Assembly: GCA_036494715.1 (NCBI GenBank)
Contig: DASXNY010000096.1
Span: 1-31,728, forward strand
Source of the DNA: JAICJR01 sp036494715
Lineage (GTDB): Bacteria; Actinomycetota; Thermoleophilia; Solirubrobacterales; Thermoleophilaceae
Reading direction: 5' to 3'
Length of the DNA stretch: 31,728 bases
Positions 22,010 through 29,688 of this stretch are shown here, piece by piece. The translations under genes and the position numbers were made by a program. The notes under the pieces are model-generated. The model worked only from the letters and a program-made list of their open reading frames with translations, searched no databases and was not told where the DNA came from. How positions within the stretch are numbered: the first letter of the stretch is position 1; each line of letters begins with the position of its first letter.

Positions 22010-23983
22010 ATGGCAGTGATGGCAGGCGTGCTCAGCGAGAGTCGCCGTCGGACACTCGCGGCGCTGTGCGACACGTTCGTTCCGTCGGTTCCCTACGACG
22101 GCGCCGACGAGGCGATGCGCGCGTATATGGGCCGCTCCGCCACCGACATGGGCGTGCCGGGCGCGATCGAGGACCTGATGGGGCAGGCCATGCTGCCGGA
22201 GGAGATCGAGGGCTTCGGCATGCTGCTCGACGGGCTCGGCGACTTCGCCGGCGTGCCGCTCGACACGCGCACGCAGGCGATCAAGCAGGTCAGCGCGGCC
22301 TCCCCCGAGGCCAAGCTCGGGCTCAGGGTGTTCAAGGGCCTGACCTTCCTCTTCTTCTATGCGATGCCGGACGAGCAGGGACGCAATCCCAACTGGGAGG
22401 CGATCGGCTATCCCGGTCCGATCTCCGCGCCGCCGGGCGACGCCGAGGCGCCGAAGACGATCAACGTCGAGCAGGTCAGCGGGGCCGAGGCCACGCTGAC
22501 GGCCGATGTGTGCGTGGTGGGCTCTGGAGCGGGCGGCGGCGTGGCGGCCGCGGAGCTCGCCAAGGGCGGCAAGTCGGTGATCGTCCTCGAGCAGGGCGGC
22601 TACCGCAACGAGCAGGACTTCAAGCAGCTCGAGCTGGCGGGTTCGCTGGAGCTCTACCTGGGCGGCGGGCTGCTCTCGTCCGAGGACGGCTCGATCTCGC
22701 TGCTGGCGGGCGCGACCCTCGGCGGCGGCACGATCGTCAACTACATGAACTGCATTCGCACCCCGGAGCACATCCGCAAGGAGTGGGCGGAGCACGGGCT
22801 CGAGGGGATCGACCAGCTCGAGTACGAGCAGCACATCGACGCCGTCTGGGAGCGCCTGCAGGTGAACAGCGAGGCCACCTCGCAGAACCGTCCGCACCGC
22901 AAGCTGATCGCCGGGCTCGAGGCCTGCGGCTTCCCCTGGAAGCCGATCACGCGCAACGCCGACAAGGCCTGCGATGACCCGCGCGTGTGCGGCTACTGCT
23001 ACGCGGGCTGCCAGAAGGGCTGCAAGCAGTCGACGCTCAAGACCTACCTCCAGGACGCCTCGGACGCGGGGGCGAGGTTCGTGGTCGGCGCCCGCGCCGA
23101 TCGCATCACGAGCGCCGACGGGCGAGCGACCGGCGTCGAGGCGACGGTGACGAACGCCGACGGCACGGCCACGAAGCTCACGGTCGAGGCGCCGACGGTT
23201 GTGATCTCAGCGGGGTCGGTCGAGTCGCCCGCGCTGCTCCTGCGGAGCGGCATCGGCGGGCCGGCCGCGGGCAAGCATCTCCGGCTCCATCCGGCGGCGA
23301 GCGTGCAGGGTGTGTACGACGAGCCGATCGAGGGGTGGATCGGCCAGACGCAGTCGGCCGTCTCGTACCAGTTCGCGGAGCTCGAGGGCGACTGGGGCTT
23401 CCTGATCGAGAGCGCCGCGACGGCCCCGGGCTTGGTGGCGGCCAACTGGCCGTTCGAGAGCGGCGAGAAGCACAAGCAGCACTTCTCGGGCGGCTTCAAG
23501 TACACGGCGCCGTTCATCACGGTGGCGCGTGACCACGGCGAGGGCGAGGTGGCCATCGACGCCCATGGGCGCGCCGTGGTGCGCTGGGCACTGAGCGACG
23601 CGGTCGACCGCAGCCTCTTCGTGCGCGGCAATCAGGAGCTGGCCAAGCTGCACAAGGCGGCAGGGGCGAAGGAGATCTTCACGCTCCACCGGGAGCCGAC
23701 GAGGTGGAGCCAGGGCGAGGACTTCGACGCGTTCCTCGAGCAGATCGAAAACGCCTCGTACGATCCCAACGACGTGACCATCTTCACCGCGCACCAGCTC
23801 TGCTCATGCCGGATGGGGTCCGACCCCGCCACCTCGGTGGCGAACGGTCGGGGCGAGCTGCACGACACCAAGGGCGTCTGGGTCGGCGACGCATCCGCGT
23901 TCCCGACGGCGCCCGGCGTGAACCCGATGATCTCGATCATGTCCCTGGCGCACCGCACGGCCGGGGAGATCCTGAAGTCCTAG
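22010..23983 (+). CDS. GMC-family oxidoreductase, long-chain alcohol oxidase-like
   Basis: FAD-dependent alcohol oxidase or dehydrogenase, 657 residues. An N-terminal helical region of about 150 residues (SESRRRTLAALCDTFVPS) resembles the gluconate 2-dehydrogenase subunit 3-like domain fused in long-chain fatty alcohol oxidases. The FAD-binding VVGSGAGGGVAAAELA has GSGAGG at 171-176 and the ribose-binding Glu194. A cysteine cluster lies at 321, 327, 330, 334 and 338 (VCGYCYAGCQKGCKQST). The C-terminal active-site region has AHQLCSCRMG and GVNPMISIMSLAHRTA. The ATG at 22010 follows GAGGAGAGG. The substrate is inferred from family, not proved. Confidence 0.88.
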   Translation: MAVMAGVLSESRRRTLAALCDTFVPSVPYDGADEAMRAYMGRSATDMGVPGAIEDLMGQAMLPEEIEGFGMLLDGLGDFAGVPLDTRTQAIKQVSAASPEAKLGLRVFKGLTFLFFYAMPDEQGRNPNWEAIGYPGPISAPPGDAEAPKTINVEQVSGAEATLTADVCVVGSGAGGGVAAAELAKGGKSVIVLEQGGYRNEQDFKQLELAGSLELYLGGGLLSSEDGSISLLAGATLGGGTIVNYMNCIRTPEHIRKEWAEHGLEGIDQLEYEQHIDAVWERLQVNSEATSQNRPHRKLIAGLEACGFPWKPITRNADKACDDPRVCGYCYAGCQKGCKQSTLKTYLQDASDAGARFVVGARADRITSADGRATGVEATVTNADGTATKLTVEAPTVVISAGSVESPALLLRSGIGGPAAGKHLRLHPAASVQGVYDEPIEGWIGQTQSAVSYQFAELEGDWGFLIESAATAPGLVAANWPFESGEKHKQHFSGGFKYTAPFITVARDHGEGEVAIDAHGRAVVRWALSDAVDRSLFVRGNQELAKLHKAAGAKEIFTLHREPTRWSQGEDFDAFLEQIENASYDPNDVTIFTAHQLCSCRMGSDPATSVANGRGELHDTKGVWVGDASAFPTAPGVNPMISIMSLAHRTAGEILKS

Positions 23984-23997
23984 CGCCACCACGCCGT

Positions 23998-24008
23998 CGT
24001 ATCAGATA
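23998..24008. promoter_or_regulatory. TATCWGATA operator site A, upstream of the lactonase gene
   Basis: CGTATCAGATA is identical, as reverse complement, to 26465-26475 in the SDR/dehydratase promoter. It lies between the GMC gene and the lactonase gene, 56 bp before the latter's ATG. The core TATCAGATA is nearly self-complementary. Presumed site for the local GntR regulator. Two small hairpins follow (24015-24029 and 24033-24052). Confidence 0.5.
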
Positions 24009-24063
24009 GGTTTTACGCCAGTTCGGCGTGCTATGGCGCGTGAGCGCGCCATCGGGCACGTAC

Positions 24064-24933
24064 ATGTCTGATATGACAGGTACCCGCACATTTGGCGCGC
24101 AGCTGCTGTGCGAAGTCGGGGGCCAGCTCCTCGAGGGTCCGGCGTGGGACGCCGAACGCGGCAGGCTGCTGTTCGTGGACATCCTGCGCGCGCAGCTCGT
24201 GTCGTGCGCATGGCCGCCGGGTGAGCTCACGTGCGTGCCGATGGACGTGACCTGCAGCGCATGGGTTCCGCGCCGGGGCGGCGGCTCCGCGGTGGTCTGC
24301 CGCGACGGCGTGCATCTGCTGGACGCCGCGGGTGGGCTCGAGGGGATCGTGGAGATCGAGGCGGATCGGCCCGGCAACCGCTCGAACGACGCGAAGTGCG
24401 ACCCGTCGGGCAGGCTGTGGATGGGCACGATGGCCGACGACGAGACCGCCTGCGCCGGCGCCCTCTACCGGCTCGACGGCGAACGCCCAGTCAGACGGGT
24501 GGTCAGCCCCGTGTCGATCAGCAACGGCCTCGGCTGGAGTCCCGGCGGCTCGCGGATGTACTACGTCGACTCCCCGACGCGTCGCATCGACATGTTCGAT
24601 TACGACACCGGGTCGGGCGAGGCCGCGTACCGGCGGCTGTTCGCCGACGTGAGCGCCCTGGCGGGGATACCCGACGGCTTGGCAGTCGACAGCGAGGGCT
24701 GCCTGTGGGTGGCCTTCTACAACGGGGGCGCGGTGCACCGCTTCGCGCCGGATGGCACGTTGATCGCCCAGCTGCCGGTGCCCTCCGCGCGGCCCACAAG
24801 CTGCGCGTTCGTGGCGGGGAAGCTCGACATGCTCGTGATCACCACCGCTGCGGCGCCGGACGGGACTGGGGGCGACCTCTACCTGTGCGACCCGGGCGTG
24901 ACCGGTCTCGCGGTGCCCGCCTACCGCGGCTAG
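24064..24933 (+). CDS. SMP-30/gluconolactonase family lactonase
   Basis: Hydrolyses a sugar lactone to the sugar acid, step two of an oxidative sugar pathway. The 289-residue six-bladed propeller has the divalent-metal ligands in family order: Glu24 in LLEGPAWD, Asn108 in NRSNDAKCDPSGRLWMGTM, Asn154 in VSISNGLGWS and Asp204 in GIPDGLAVDSEG. The ATG at 24064 is preferred to the GTG at 24028; a second ATG at 24073 is possible. Both sit in operator-like TGTC-TGATAT-GACA. It converges on the GntR gene. The following dehydratase and SDR genes suggest a galactonate-, fuconate- or similar lactone. Confidence 0.88.
   Translation: MSDMTGTRTFGAQLLCEVGGQLLEGPAWDAERGRLLFVDILRAQLVSCAWPPGELTCVPMDVTCSAWVPRRGGGSAVVCRDGVHLLDAAGGLEGIVEIEADRPGNRSNDAKCDPSGRLWMGTMADDETACAGALYRLDGERPVRRVVSPVSISNGLGWSPGGSRMYYVDSPTRRIDMFDYDTGSGEAAYRRLFADVSALAGIPDGLAVDSEGCLWVAFYNGGAVHRFAPDGTLIAQLPVPSARPTSCAFVAGKLDMLVITTAAAPDGTGGDLYLCDPGVTGLAVPAYRG
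24065..24078. promoter_or_regulatory. TATCWGATA-like site B at the lactonase start codon
   Basis: TGTCTGATATGACA has TGTC/GACA arms and contains TCTGATA, as in sites A and D. It overlaps the two candidate start codons of the lactonase gene. A weaker match than A and D, so it could be coincidental. Confidence 0.35.
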
Positions 24934-24943
24934 GCCGGCGGCT

Positions 24944-25666
24944 TCACGTGAGCTCGCCGAGGCGCAGTGCCGCCTGCAGGTCGCGCTCGGTCACGCTCAG
25001 GTGATGGCTCATCGAGGCGGCGGCGCGCGCAGGGTCGCGAGCCTCCACCGCTCGCAGGATCGCGCGGTGGTCCTCCACGACTGCGTCCATGTTGCCGCCG
25101 GCCTGCTTGTGGCCCGCGTACGAGCGCTGCCGGCTGGCAAGCAGCGGCTCCGCGAGCTGCTCGATCAGCTGTCGCAGCATCTTGTTGTCGGTGGCCGCCG
25201 CCAGCGCCTCATGGAAGCGCATGTCCGCGGCGTGGAACGCATCCTCGTCGTCCGGGTCGCTCGCCATCTGTGCGATCGCCTCTTGCATCGTTGAGAGGGC
25301 GCCGCGCGAGGCGCGCGTGGCCGCGAGCGACGCGATGTGGATCTCGAGCGCTCGCCGCACCTCGATCAGCTCGAGCAGCGCGGTGGGATCGCGCCGGATC
25401 GACGCCCTGAAGTAGTCGCCGACCAGGGAGCCGCTGGGGGCCAGGATCTGCGGCCGCCGGCCCTTGCGCAGCTCGAGGTAGCCGCGCGCCGCCAGCGCGC
25501 GGGTGGCCTCGCGGACCGTGAGGCGGCTCACGCCGAGCGTGGTGGCGAGCGCCGCCTCGGACGGGAGGCGATCGCCGGGCTGGAACTCCTCGAGGGCCAT
25601 GCGCTCCAGCGCGACGATCGTTGCTTCGGTCGCCGTGGCGGGAGGGCCCTCGGTTTCTCGTTCCAC
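24944..25666 (-). CDS. GntR family regulator, FadR/FCD subfamily
   Basis: A 240-residue regulator. The N-terminal winged helix spans about 11-75 (FQPGDRLPSEAALATTLGVSRLTVREATRALAARGYLELRKGRRPQIL). The C-terminal FCD ligand domain keeps the usual metal or carboxylate-binding residues Asp148, His152, His200 and His222 (AADMRFHEA, EDHRAIL, SHHL). The GTG at 25666 has a TAGATT box 7 nt upstream and so is probably leaderless; longer in-frame starts lack homology. FCD regulators commonly sense sugar acids or other carboxylates. Located centrally in the sugar locus, it is the likely controller of the TATCWGATA sites (inference). Confidence 0.9.
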   Translation of the reverse strand: MERETEGPPATATEATIVALERMALEEFQPGDRLPSEAALATTLGVSRLTVREATRALAARGYLELRKGRRPQILAPSGSLVGDYFRASIRRDPTALLELIEVRRALEIHIASLAATRASRGALSTMQEAIAQMASDPDDEDAFHAADMRFHEALAAATDNKMLRQLIEQLAEPLLASRQRSYAGHKQAGGNMDAVVEDHRAILRAVEARDPARAAASMSHHLSVTERDLQAALRLGELT

Positions 25667-25694
25667 TACGGGCAATCTACCCGCGCTCGCGCGC

Positions 25695-26390
25695 TCAATA
25701 GGTCGCTCGCCCGCCGCTGATGTCGTAAATCGCGCCGGTTGAGAAGCTGCACTGGTCGGACACGAGCCAGGCGACGAGGTCCGCAACCTCCTCCGGCTGG
25801 CCGATGCGGCCCATGGGGATCAGGCTCGTAATGTGAGCGAGGACGGCTGGGTCCGTCTTCGCGTTCATCGGCGTCGCGATCACCGCCGGGGCGATCGCAT
25901 TCACGAGCACGCCGCTGGTGGCGACCTCCTTGCCGAGCGACTTCGTGAGGCCGATCACCGCTGCCTTCGACGCCGAGTAGGCGCTGAGGTTGGGGTTGCC
26001 GTCCTTGCCCGCCATGCTGGCGAAGTTCACGATCCTGCCCCAGCCGCGCTCGCGCATGCCGGGGATCACTGCGCGGCATAGCGCCACCGTCCCGTGGACA
26101 TTCACCGCGAAGGTCGTCGCCCACTCGGCCTCGGTGGTCTCCCACAGCGGCTTGTTGGGCCCGACGATGCCGGCGCTGTTCAGGAGGATGTCGACCGGCC
26201 CGAGCCCGGACACGACGTCCGCGACAGCCGCCGCGTCCGTAACGTCGAGCTGGACGTCGGCGCCCGCGGCGATGTCAGCGGTGATCACCTCGTGGCCGGC
26301 AGCTCGGAGGCGCTCCGCGCATGCCCTCCCGAGTCCGCTCGCGCCGCCGCTGATCAGTGCGCGCCGCGCCGCCTTGTGGCCGCCTTCCAT
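25695..26390 (-). CDS. SDR oxidoreductase, 2-keto-3-deoxy sugar-acid dehydrogenase-like
   Basis: A 231-residue classical short-chain dehydrogenase. The cofactor loop is SGGASGLG, residues about 14-21, and the NNAG-equivalent is NSAG. The catalytic Ser125, Tyr138 and Lys142 lie in NFASMAG and YSASK. The C-terminus ends DISGGRATY, an ending I associate with SDRs acting on 2-keto-3-deoxy-L-rhamnonate or -fuconate. The ATG at 26390 has a TACGTT box 6 nt upstream, part of operator site C, so probably leaderless. It diverges from the dehydratase gene and lies 28 bp before the GntR gene on the same strand. Substrate assignment is inference from context and ending. Confidence 0.85.
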   Translation of the reverse strand: MEGGHKAARRALISGGASGLGRACAERLRAAGHEVITADIAAGADVQLDVTDAAAVADVVSGLGPVDILLNSAGIVGPNKPLWETTEAEWATTFAVNVHGTVALCRAVIPGMRERGWGRIVNFASMAGKDGNPNLSAYSASKAAVIGLTKSLGKEVATSGVLVNAIAPAVIATPMNAKTDPAVLAHITSLIPMGRIGQPEEVADLVAWLVSDQCSFSTGAIYDISGGRATY

Positions 26391-26395
26391 CTGGA

Positions 26396-26478
26396 CAACG
26401 TATCAGGGAGGTGCACGGGATAACCCGCATCCTGCGCCCTAGTCGCGCGAAGTTTCCTTAGACATATCTGATACGTTG
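26396..26478. promoter_or_regulatory. Divergent promoter with inverted operator sites C and D
   Basis: CAACGTATCAG (26396-26406, site C) and CTGATACGTTG (26468-26478, site D) form an 11-bp inverted repeat flanking the SDR/dehydratase intergenic region. Each contains a TACGTT that could be the -10 of its gene: 6 nt before the SDR ATG, and 16 nt before the dehydratase ATG with AGGAGA between. Site D extends to TATCTGATACG, identical to site A. Regulator binding would occlude both promoters. Confidence 0.55.
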
Positions 26479-26493
26479 CGCACGAGGAGACCG

Positions 26494-27690
26494 ATGCGCA
26501 TCACTGGGCTACGCACCGGTGTCGTGGGCACACCATGGCGCCATCTGACGCTCGTAGAGCTGCAGACCGACGAGGGTCTGACCGGCGTTGGGGAGACGCG
26601 CATGATCAATCACACCGAGGCGCTGCTCGGGTACCTGTCCGAGGCCAAGTCCACTCACGTCATCGGGCATGACCCGTTCGCGATCGAGGCGCTCGTGCAG
26701 CGGATGACGCGCTTCGACTACGGGCGCTCCGGGGAGATCGCCATGTCCGCGCTCGCGGTGCTCGAGATGGCGTGCTGGGACATCATCGGCAAGGCACTCG
26801 ACCAGCCCGTATACGCGCTCCTCGGCGGGCGCGTGCGCGACCGCGTGAAGGCGTACGCCAACGGCTGGTACACCGTCGACCGCACGCCGGAGGAGTTCCA
26901 CGCCGCCGCGCGCGCCGTGGTGGAGCGCGGCTACCGCGCGCTCAAGTTCGACCCGTTCGGCGCCGGCTTCTGGGATCTCGAGCGCGATGAGCGCCGGCGC
27001 TCGATCGACCTGGTGGAGGCCGTGCGGGACGCGGCCGGCAGCGACGTCGAGCTGATGATCGAGATGCACGGGCGCTTCGTGCCATCCGCGGCGATCGAGA
27101 TCGCACGCGAGCTCGAGCCTTTCCGCCCCGCCTGGATCGAGGAGCCGGTGCCCCCGGACAACCTCAAGGCGCTCGCGAAGGTGAGCGACGGCGTGAACAT
27201 CCCGATCGCCACCGGCGAGCGGATCCATTCGCGCGGCGAGTTCCGCGAGCTCTTCGAGCTCCAGGCCGCCGACATCGTCCAGCCCGACATCGCTCACTTC
27301 GGCGGCATCCTCGAGACGCGCAAGCTTGCGGCCACCGCGGAGACGCACTACGTGCTGGTCGCGCCGCACAACGTCTGCGGGCCCGTGGCCACCGCCGCGA
27401 ACCTCCACGTCGCGGCCTGCACCCCCAACTTCAAGATCCAGGAGCACTTCAACGACTTCGCGGACAGCTGGGTGGAGGATGTCGCGCCCGGTCTGCCCCG
27501 GCTCGACCCCGCCGACGGCTGCTTCCCGCTGCCCGAGGGGCCCGGCCTGGGGGTGACCGTTGACTGGGACGCGGTGGCCGAGCACCCTCCGGAGCCGCTC
27601 AGCTTCGACCTCTTCAAGCCCGGCTGGGAGCACCGGGACGCACTCTCCGGCCCGTCCGTGGCCGCCGACCCCGAGGCGTTCGGATCATGA
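26494..27690 (+). CDS. Enolase-superfamily sugar acid dehydratase (D-galactonate dehydratase-like)
   Basis: Removes water from an aldonate to give a 2-keto-3-deoxy acid using Mg2+. The 398-residue protein has the mandelate racemase fold. Metal-ligand positions are Glu190 (LMIEMHGRF), Glu216 or its neighbour 217 (WIEEPVPPDN) and Glu242 (ATGERIHSR); the acid/base His residues are His192 and His292 (APHNVCGPVATAANLH). The 26-residue spacings and the 100-residue His-His distance equal those of E. coli DgoD as I recall it. The first ligand is Glu, where Asp is usual. The ATG at 26494 follows CGAGGAGA; the upstream TTG is rejected. Couples by ATGA to the next SDR. Exact aldonate unknown. Confidence 0.88.
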   Translation: MRITGLRTGVVGTPWRHLTLVELQTDEGLTGVGETRMINHTEALLGYLSEAKSTHVIGHDPFAIEALVQRMTRFDYGRSGEIAMSALAVLEMACWDIIGKALDQPVYALLGGRVRDRVKAYANGWYTVDRTPEEFHAAARAVVERGYRALKFDPFGAGFWDLERDERRRSIDLVEAVRDAAGSDVELMIEMHGRFVPSAAIEIARELEPFRPAWIEEPVPPDNLKALAKVSDGVNIPIATGERIHSRGEFRELFELQAADIVQPDIAHFGGILETRKLAATAETHYVLVAPHNVCGPVATAANLHVAACTPNFKIQEHFNDFADSWVEDVAPGLPRLDPADGCFPLPEGPGLGVTVDWDAVAEHPPEPLSFDLFKPGWEHRDALSGPSVAADPEAFGS

Positions 27691-28529
27691 GCGAGCGGCG
27701 CGACACGCTGGGCTCAGAGTGGCCGGGCACCCTGCTCGGGCTGCGTGCGCTCGTGACCGGCGCGTCCGGGGGGATCGGACAGGCGATCGCCGTGGAACTC
27801 GCTGACCGCGGCGCCGCGGTGGTGGCGCACGGCGGTCGCACCGATCCCGTCGAGACGGTCGCGGCCCTCGGAGCCAAGGGCACCGGCCTGCGCGGGGACC
27901 TGACGGACGTCGGCGAGTGCCGTCGCGTGGTCGACGAGGCGATCGATGAGCTCGGCGGCCTGGACATCCTCGTGAACAACGCCGGGGTCACGCTCGCGCG
28001 CGACTTTCTCGACGTGGACGAGCGCGCGTTTGCCGAGCTGTTCGACCTGAACATCCGCGGCTACTTCTTCTGCGCCCAGTCCGCTGTCGCGCACATGTGC
28101 GAGCGCGGCGCCGGCGGCGCGATCGTGAACATCACCTCGATTCATGCCCACGGCGGCGTCCCGGGCCACGCGGCCTACGCGGCCACCAAGGGCGCCATCA
28201 ACGCGCTGACGCGCGAGCTCGCGATCGAGCTCGCACCGCATCGCATCCGCGTCAACGCCGTCGGACCGGGATTGATTGAGGTCCCGAGGTACTTCGACAA
28301 CCCCGACTACACCACCCAAGCGGCCGACCGGGCGGTGCCGTGGGGACGCGTCGGTCAACCGGCCGACGTCGGACCCACGGTCGCCTTCCTCTGCTCGGCT
28401 GACGCCGCGTTCATCACCGGTCAGACGTTGTACGTCGACGGAGGAACGACCGCGCGCATGTGGCTGGACCTGACGGCCACGAGCGGCGAAGGCAAGACAT
28501 CAGCCAATGCATCGCGAGAGGGGGAGTAA
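27687..28529 (+). CDS. SDR oxidoreductase, probable sugar 1-dehydrogenase
   Basis: A 280-residue short-chain dehydrogenase. TGASGGIG lies at 24-31, NNAG at 97-100, and catalytic Ser151, Tyr164 and Lys168 are in NITSIHAHGG and YAATK. The C-terminal FITGQTLYVDGGTTARMWL is typical; an extra tail of about 20 residues follows. Its start overlaps the dehydratase stop (ATGA) and its stop is 4 bp before the substrate-binding protein ATG, so it is inside the operon. Context suggests it oxidises the imported aldose to the lactone handled by SMP-30, but a role on a later intermediate cannot be excluded. Confidence 0.87.
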   Translation: MSERRDTLGSEWPGTLLGLRALVTGASGGIGQAIAVELADRGAAVVAHGGRTDPVETVAALGAKGTGLRGDLTDVGECRRVVDEAIDELGGLDILVNNAGVTLARDFLDVDERAFAELFDLNIRGYFFCAQSAVAHMCERGAGGAIVNITSIHAHGGVPGHAAYAATKGAINALTRELAIELAPHRIRVNAVGPGLIEVPRYFDNPDYTTQAADRAVPWGRVGQPADVGPTVAFLCSADAAFITGQTLYVDGGTTARMWLDLTATSGEGKTSANASREGE

Positions 28530-28533
28530 GACC

Positions 28534-29670
28534 ATGTCCGAACACGATCCGATCAATGAGGCGATTGAGCGCCTCGAATGGGCGGACTCCAAGGAGGAGG
28601 AAACGCCGCAGACCCGCTTCAGGGCGTTCACGCGGCGCACCGCTCTGAGCGGCGGCGCCGCCGGACTCGCCGCGACGATCCTCGCCGCATGCGGCAGCAG
28701 CGGCGGCGGCAAGACGACGACGAGCGCGGCGGCCACCACATCGGGCACCGGCATCTTCAAGGCACCGAAGAACATGAAGTTCGTCTTCGTCAACCACGTG
28801 ACCACGAACCCGTTCTTCGTGCCCACCAAGTACGGCGCGGAGGACGCGTGCAAGCTGCTCGGCTGCAGCTACCAGTGGACCGGCTCGGAGAACAGCAACG
28901 TGAACGAGATGGTCAACGCGTTCAACACCGCCATCACCGGCGGCGCGGACGGGATCGCCATCGCGCTGGTTGACCTGAAGGCGTTCAACGCGGCCACGAG
29001 CGCGGCGCTCAAGGCGAACATCCCGGTGGTCGCCTACAACGCGGACTCCACGCAAAATCCGCGGCTGTCGTACATCGGCCAGGACCTGTTCGTCTCCGGC
29101 CAGGAGATGGGCTCGCGCATCGCACAGCTCGTACCCTCCGGCGACGTCGCCCTGTTCATCGCGACGCCGGGCCAGGCGAACATCCAGCCGCGGATCGACG
29201 GCGCGAAGGACGTGCTCAAGTCACACTCGAGCATCACGCCTCACGTGATCGCCACCGGGGCGGCGTTGCCCGCGGAGCTGTCCGTGATCGACGCGTATGC
29301 GACTGCTCACGCCGACACGAAGGGCTACTTCGCCGTCGACGCCGGCAGCACACAGGGCATCGCCCAGACGATCCAGAAGCACAACCTGCGCAGCAAGGGG
29401 GTCAAGGGGGGCGGCTATGACCTGACGCCCACCACGCAGAAGCTCCTTGCCTCGGGCCAGATCGACTTCACGATCGACCAGCAGCCCTATCTCCAGGGCT
29501 TCCTGCCGGTGCTCGAGCTGTTCATGTACAAGGCCTCGGGCAGCCTGACCGGAATCGCCGACATCAACACCGGCCTGAAGTTCCTCGACAAGACCACAGT
29601 GGTTCCCTACAACAGCACCAAGAGCCGGTACGAAGGCACGTCCACGGCGGCGGGGGTCACGCCGGCGTAA
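28534..29670 (+). CDS. Sugar ABC transporter substrate-binding lipoprotein, Tat-type signal
   Basis: A 378-residue periplasmic-binding-protein-like (Peripla_BP_4/RbsB type) lipoprotein. A 33-residue hydrophilic N-terminal extension precedes TRRTALSGGAAGLAATILAAC, a twin-arginine signal with lipobox and lipidated Cys53. The mature domain starts near FKAPKNMKFVFVNHVTTNPFFVPTKYGAEDACKLLGC and has ITGGADGIAIALVD, IPVVAYNAD and DFTIDQQPYLQGFLPVLELFMY, the hinge and ligand regions. The ATG at 28534 follows GGGGGAG; an upstream in-frame start at 28507 overlaps the SDR gene and is rejected. Sugar identity is inferred only from the locus. Confidence 0.9.
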   Translation: MSEHDPINEAIERLEWADSKEEETPQTRFRAFTRRTALSGGAAGLAATILAACGSSGGGKTTTSAAATTSGTGIFKAPKNMKFVFVNHVTTNPFFVPTKYGAEDACKLLGCSYQWTGSENSNVNEMVNAFNTAITGGADGIAIALVDLKAFNAATSAALKANIPVVAYNADSTQNPRLSYIGQDLFVSGQEMGSRIAQLVPSGDVALFIATPGQANIQPRIDGAKDVLKSHSSITPHVIATGAALPAELSVIDAYATAHADTKGYFAVDAGSTQGIAQTIQKHNLRSKGVKGGGYDLTPTTQKLLASGQIDFTIDQQPYLQGFLPVLELFMYKASGSLTGIADINTGLKFLDKTTVVPYNSTKSRYEGTSTAAGVTPA

Positions 29671-29688
29671 ATTGCCGGGGCGCTCACC

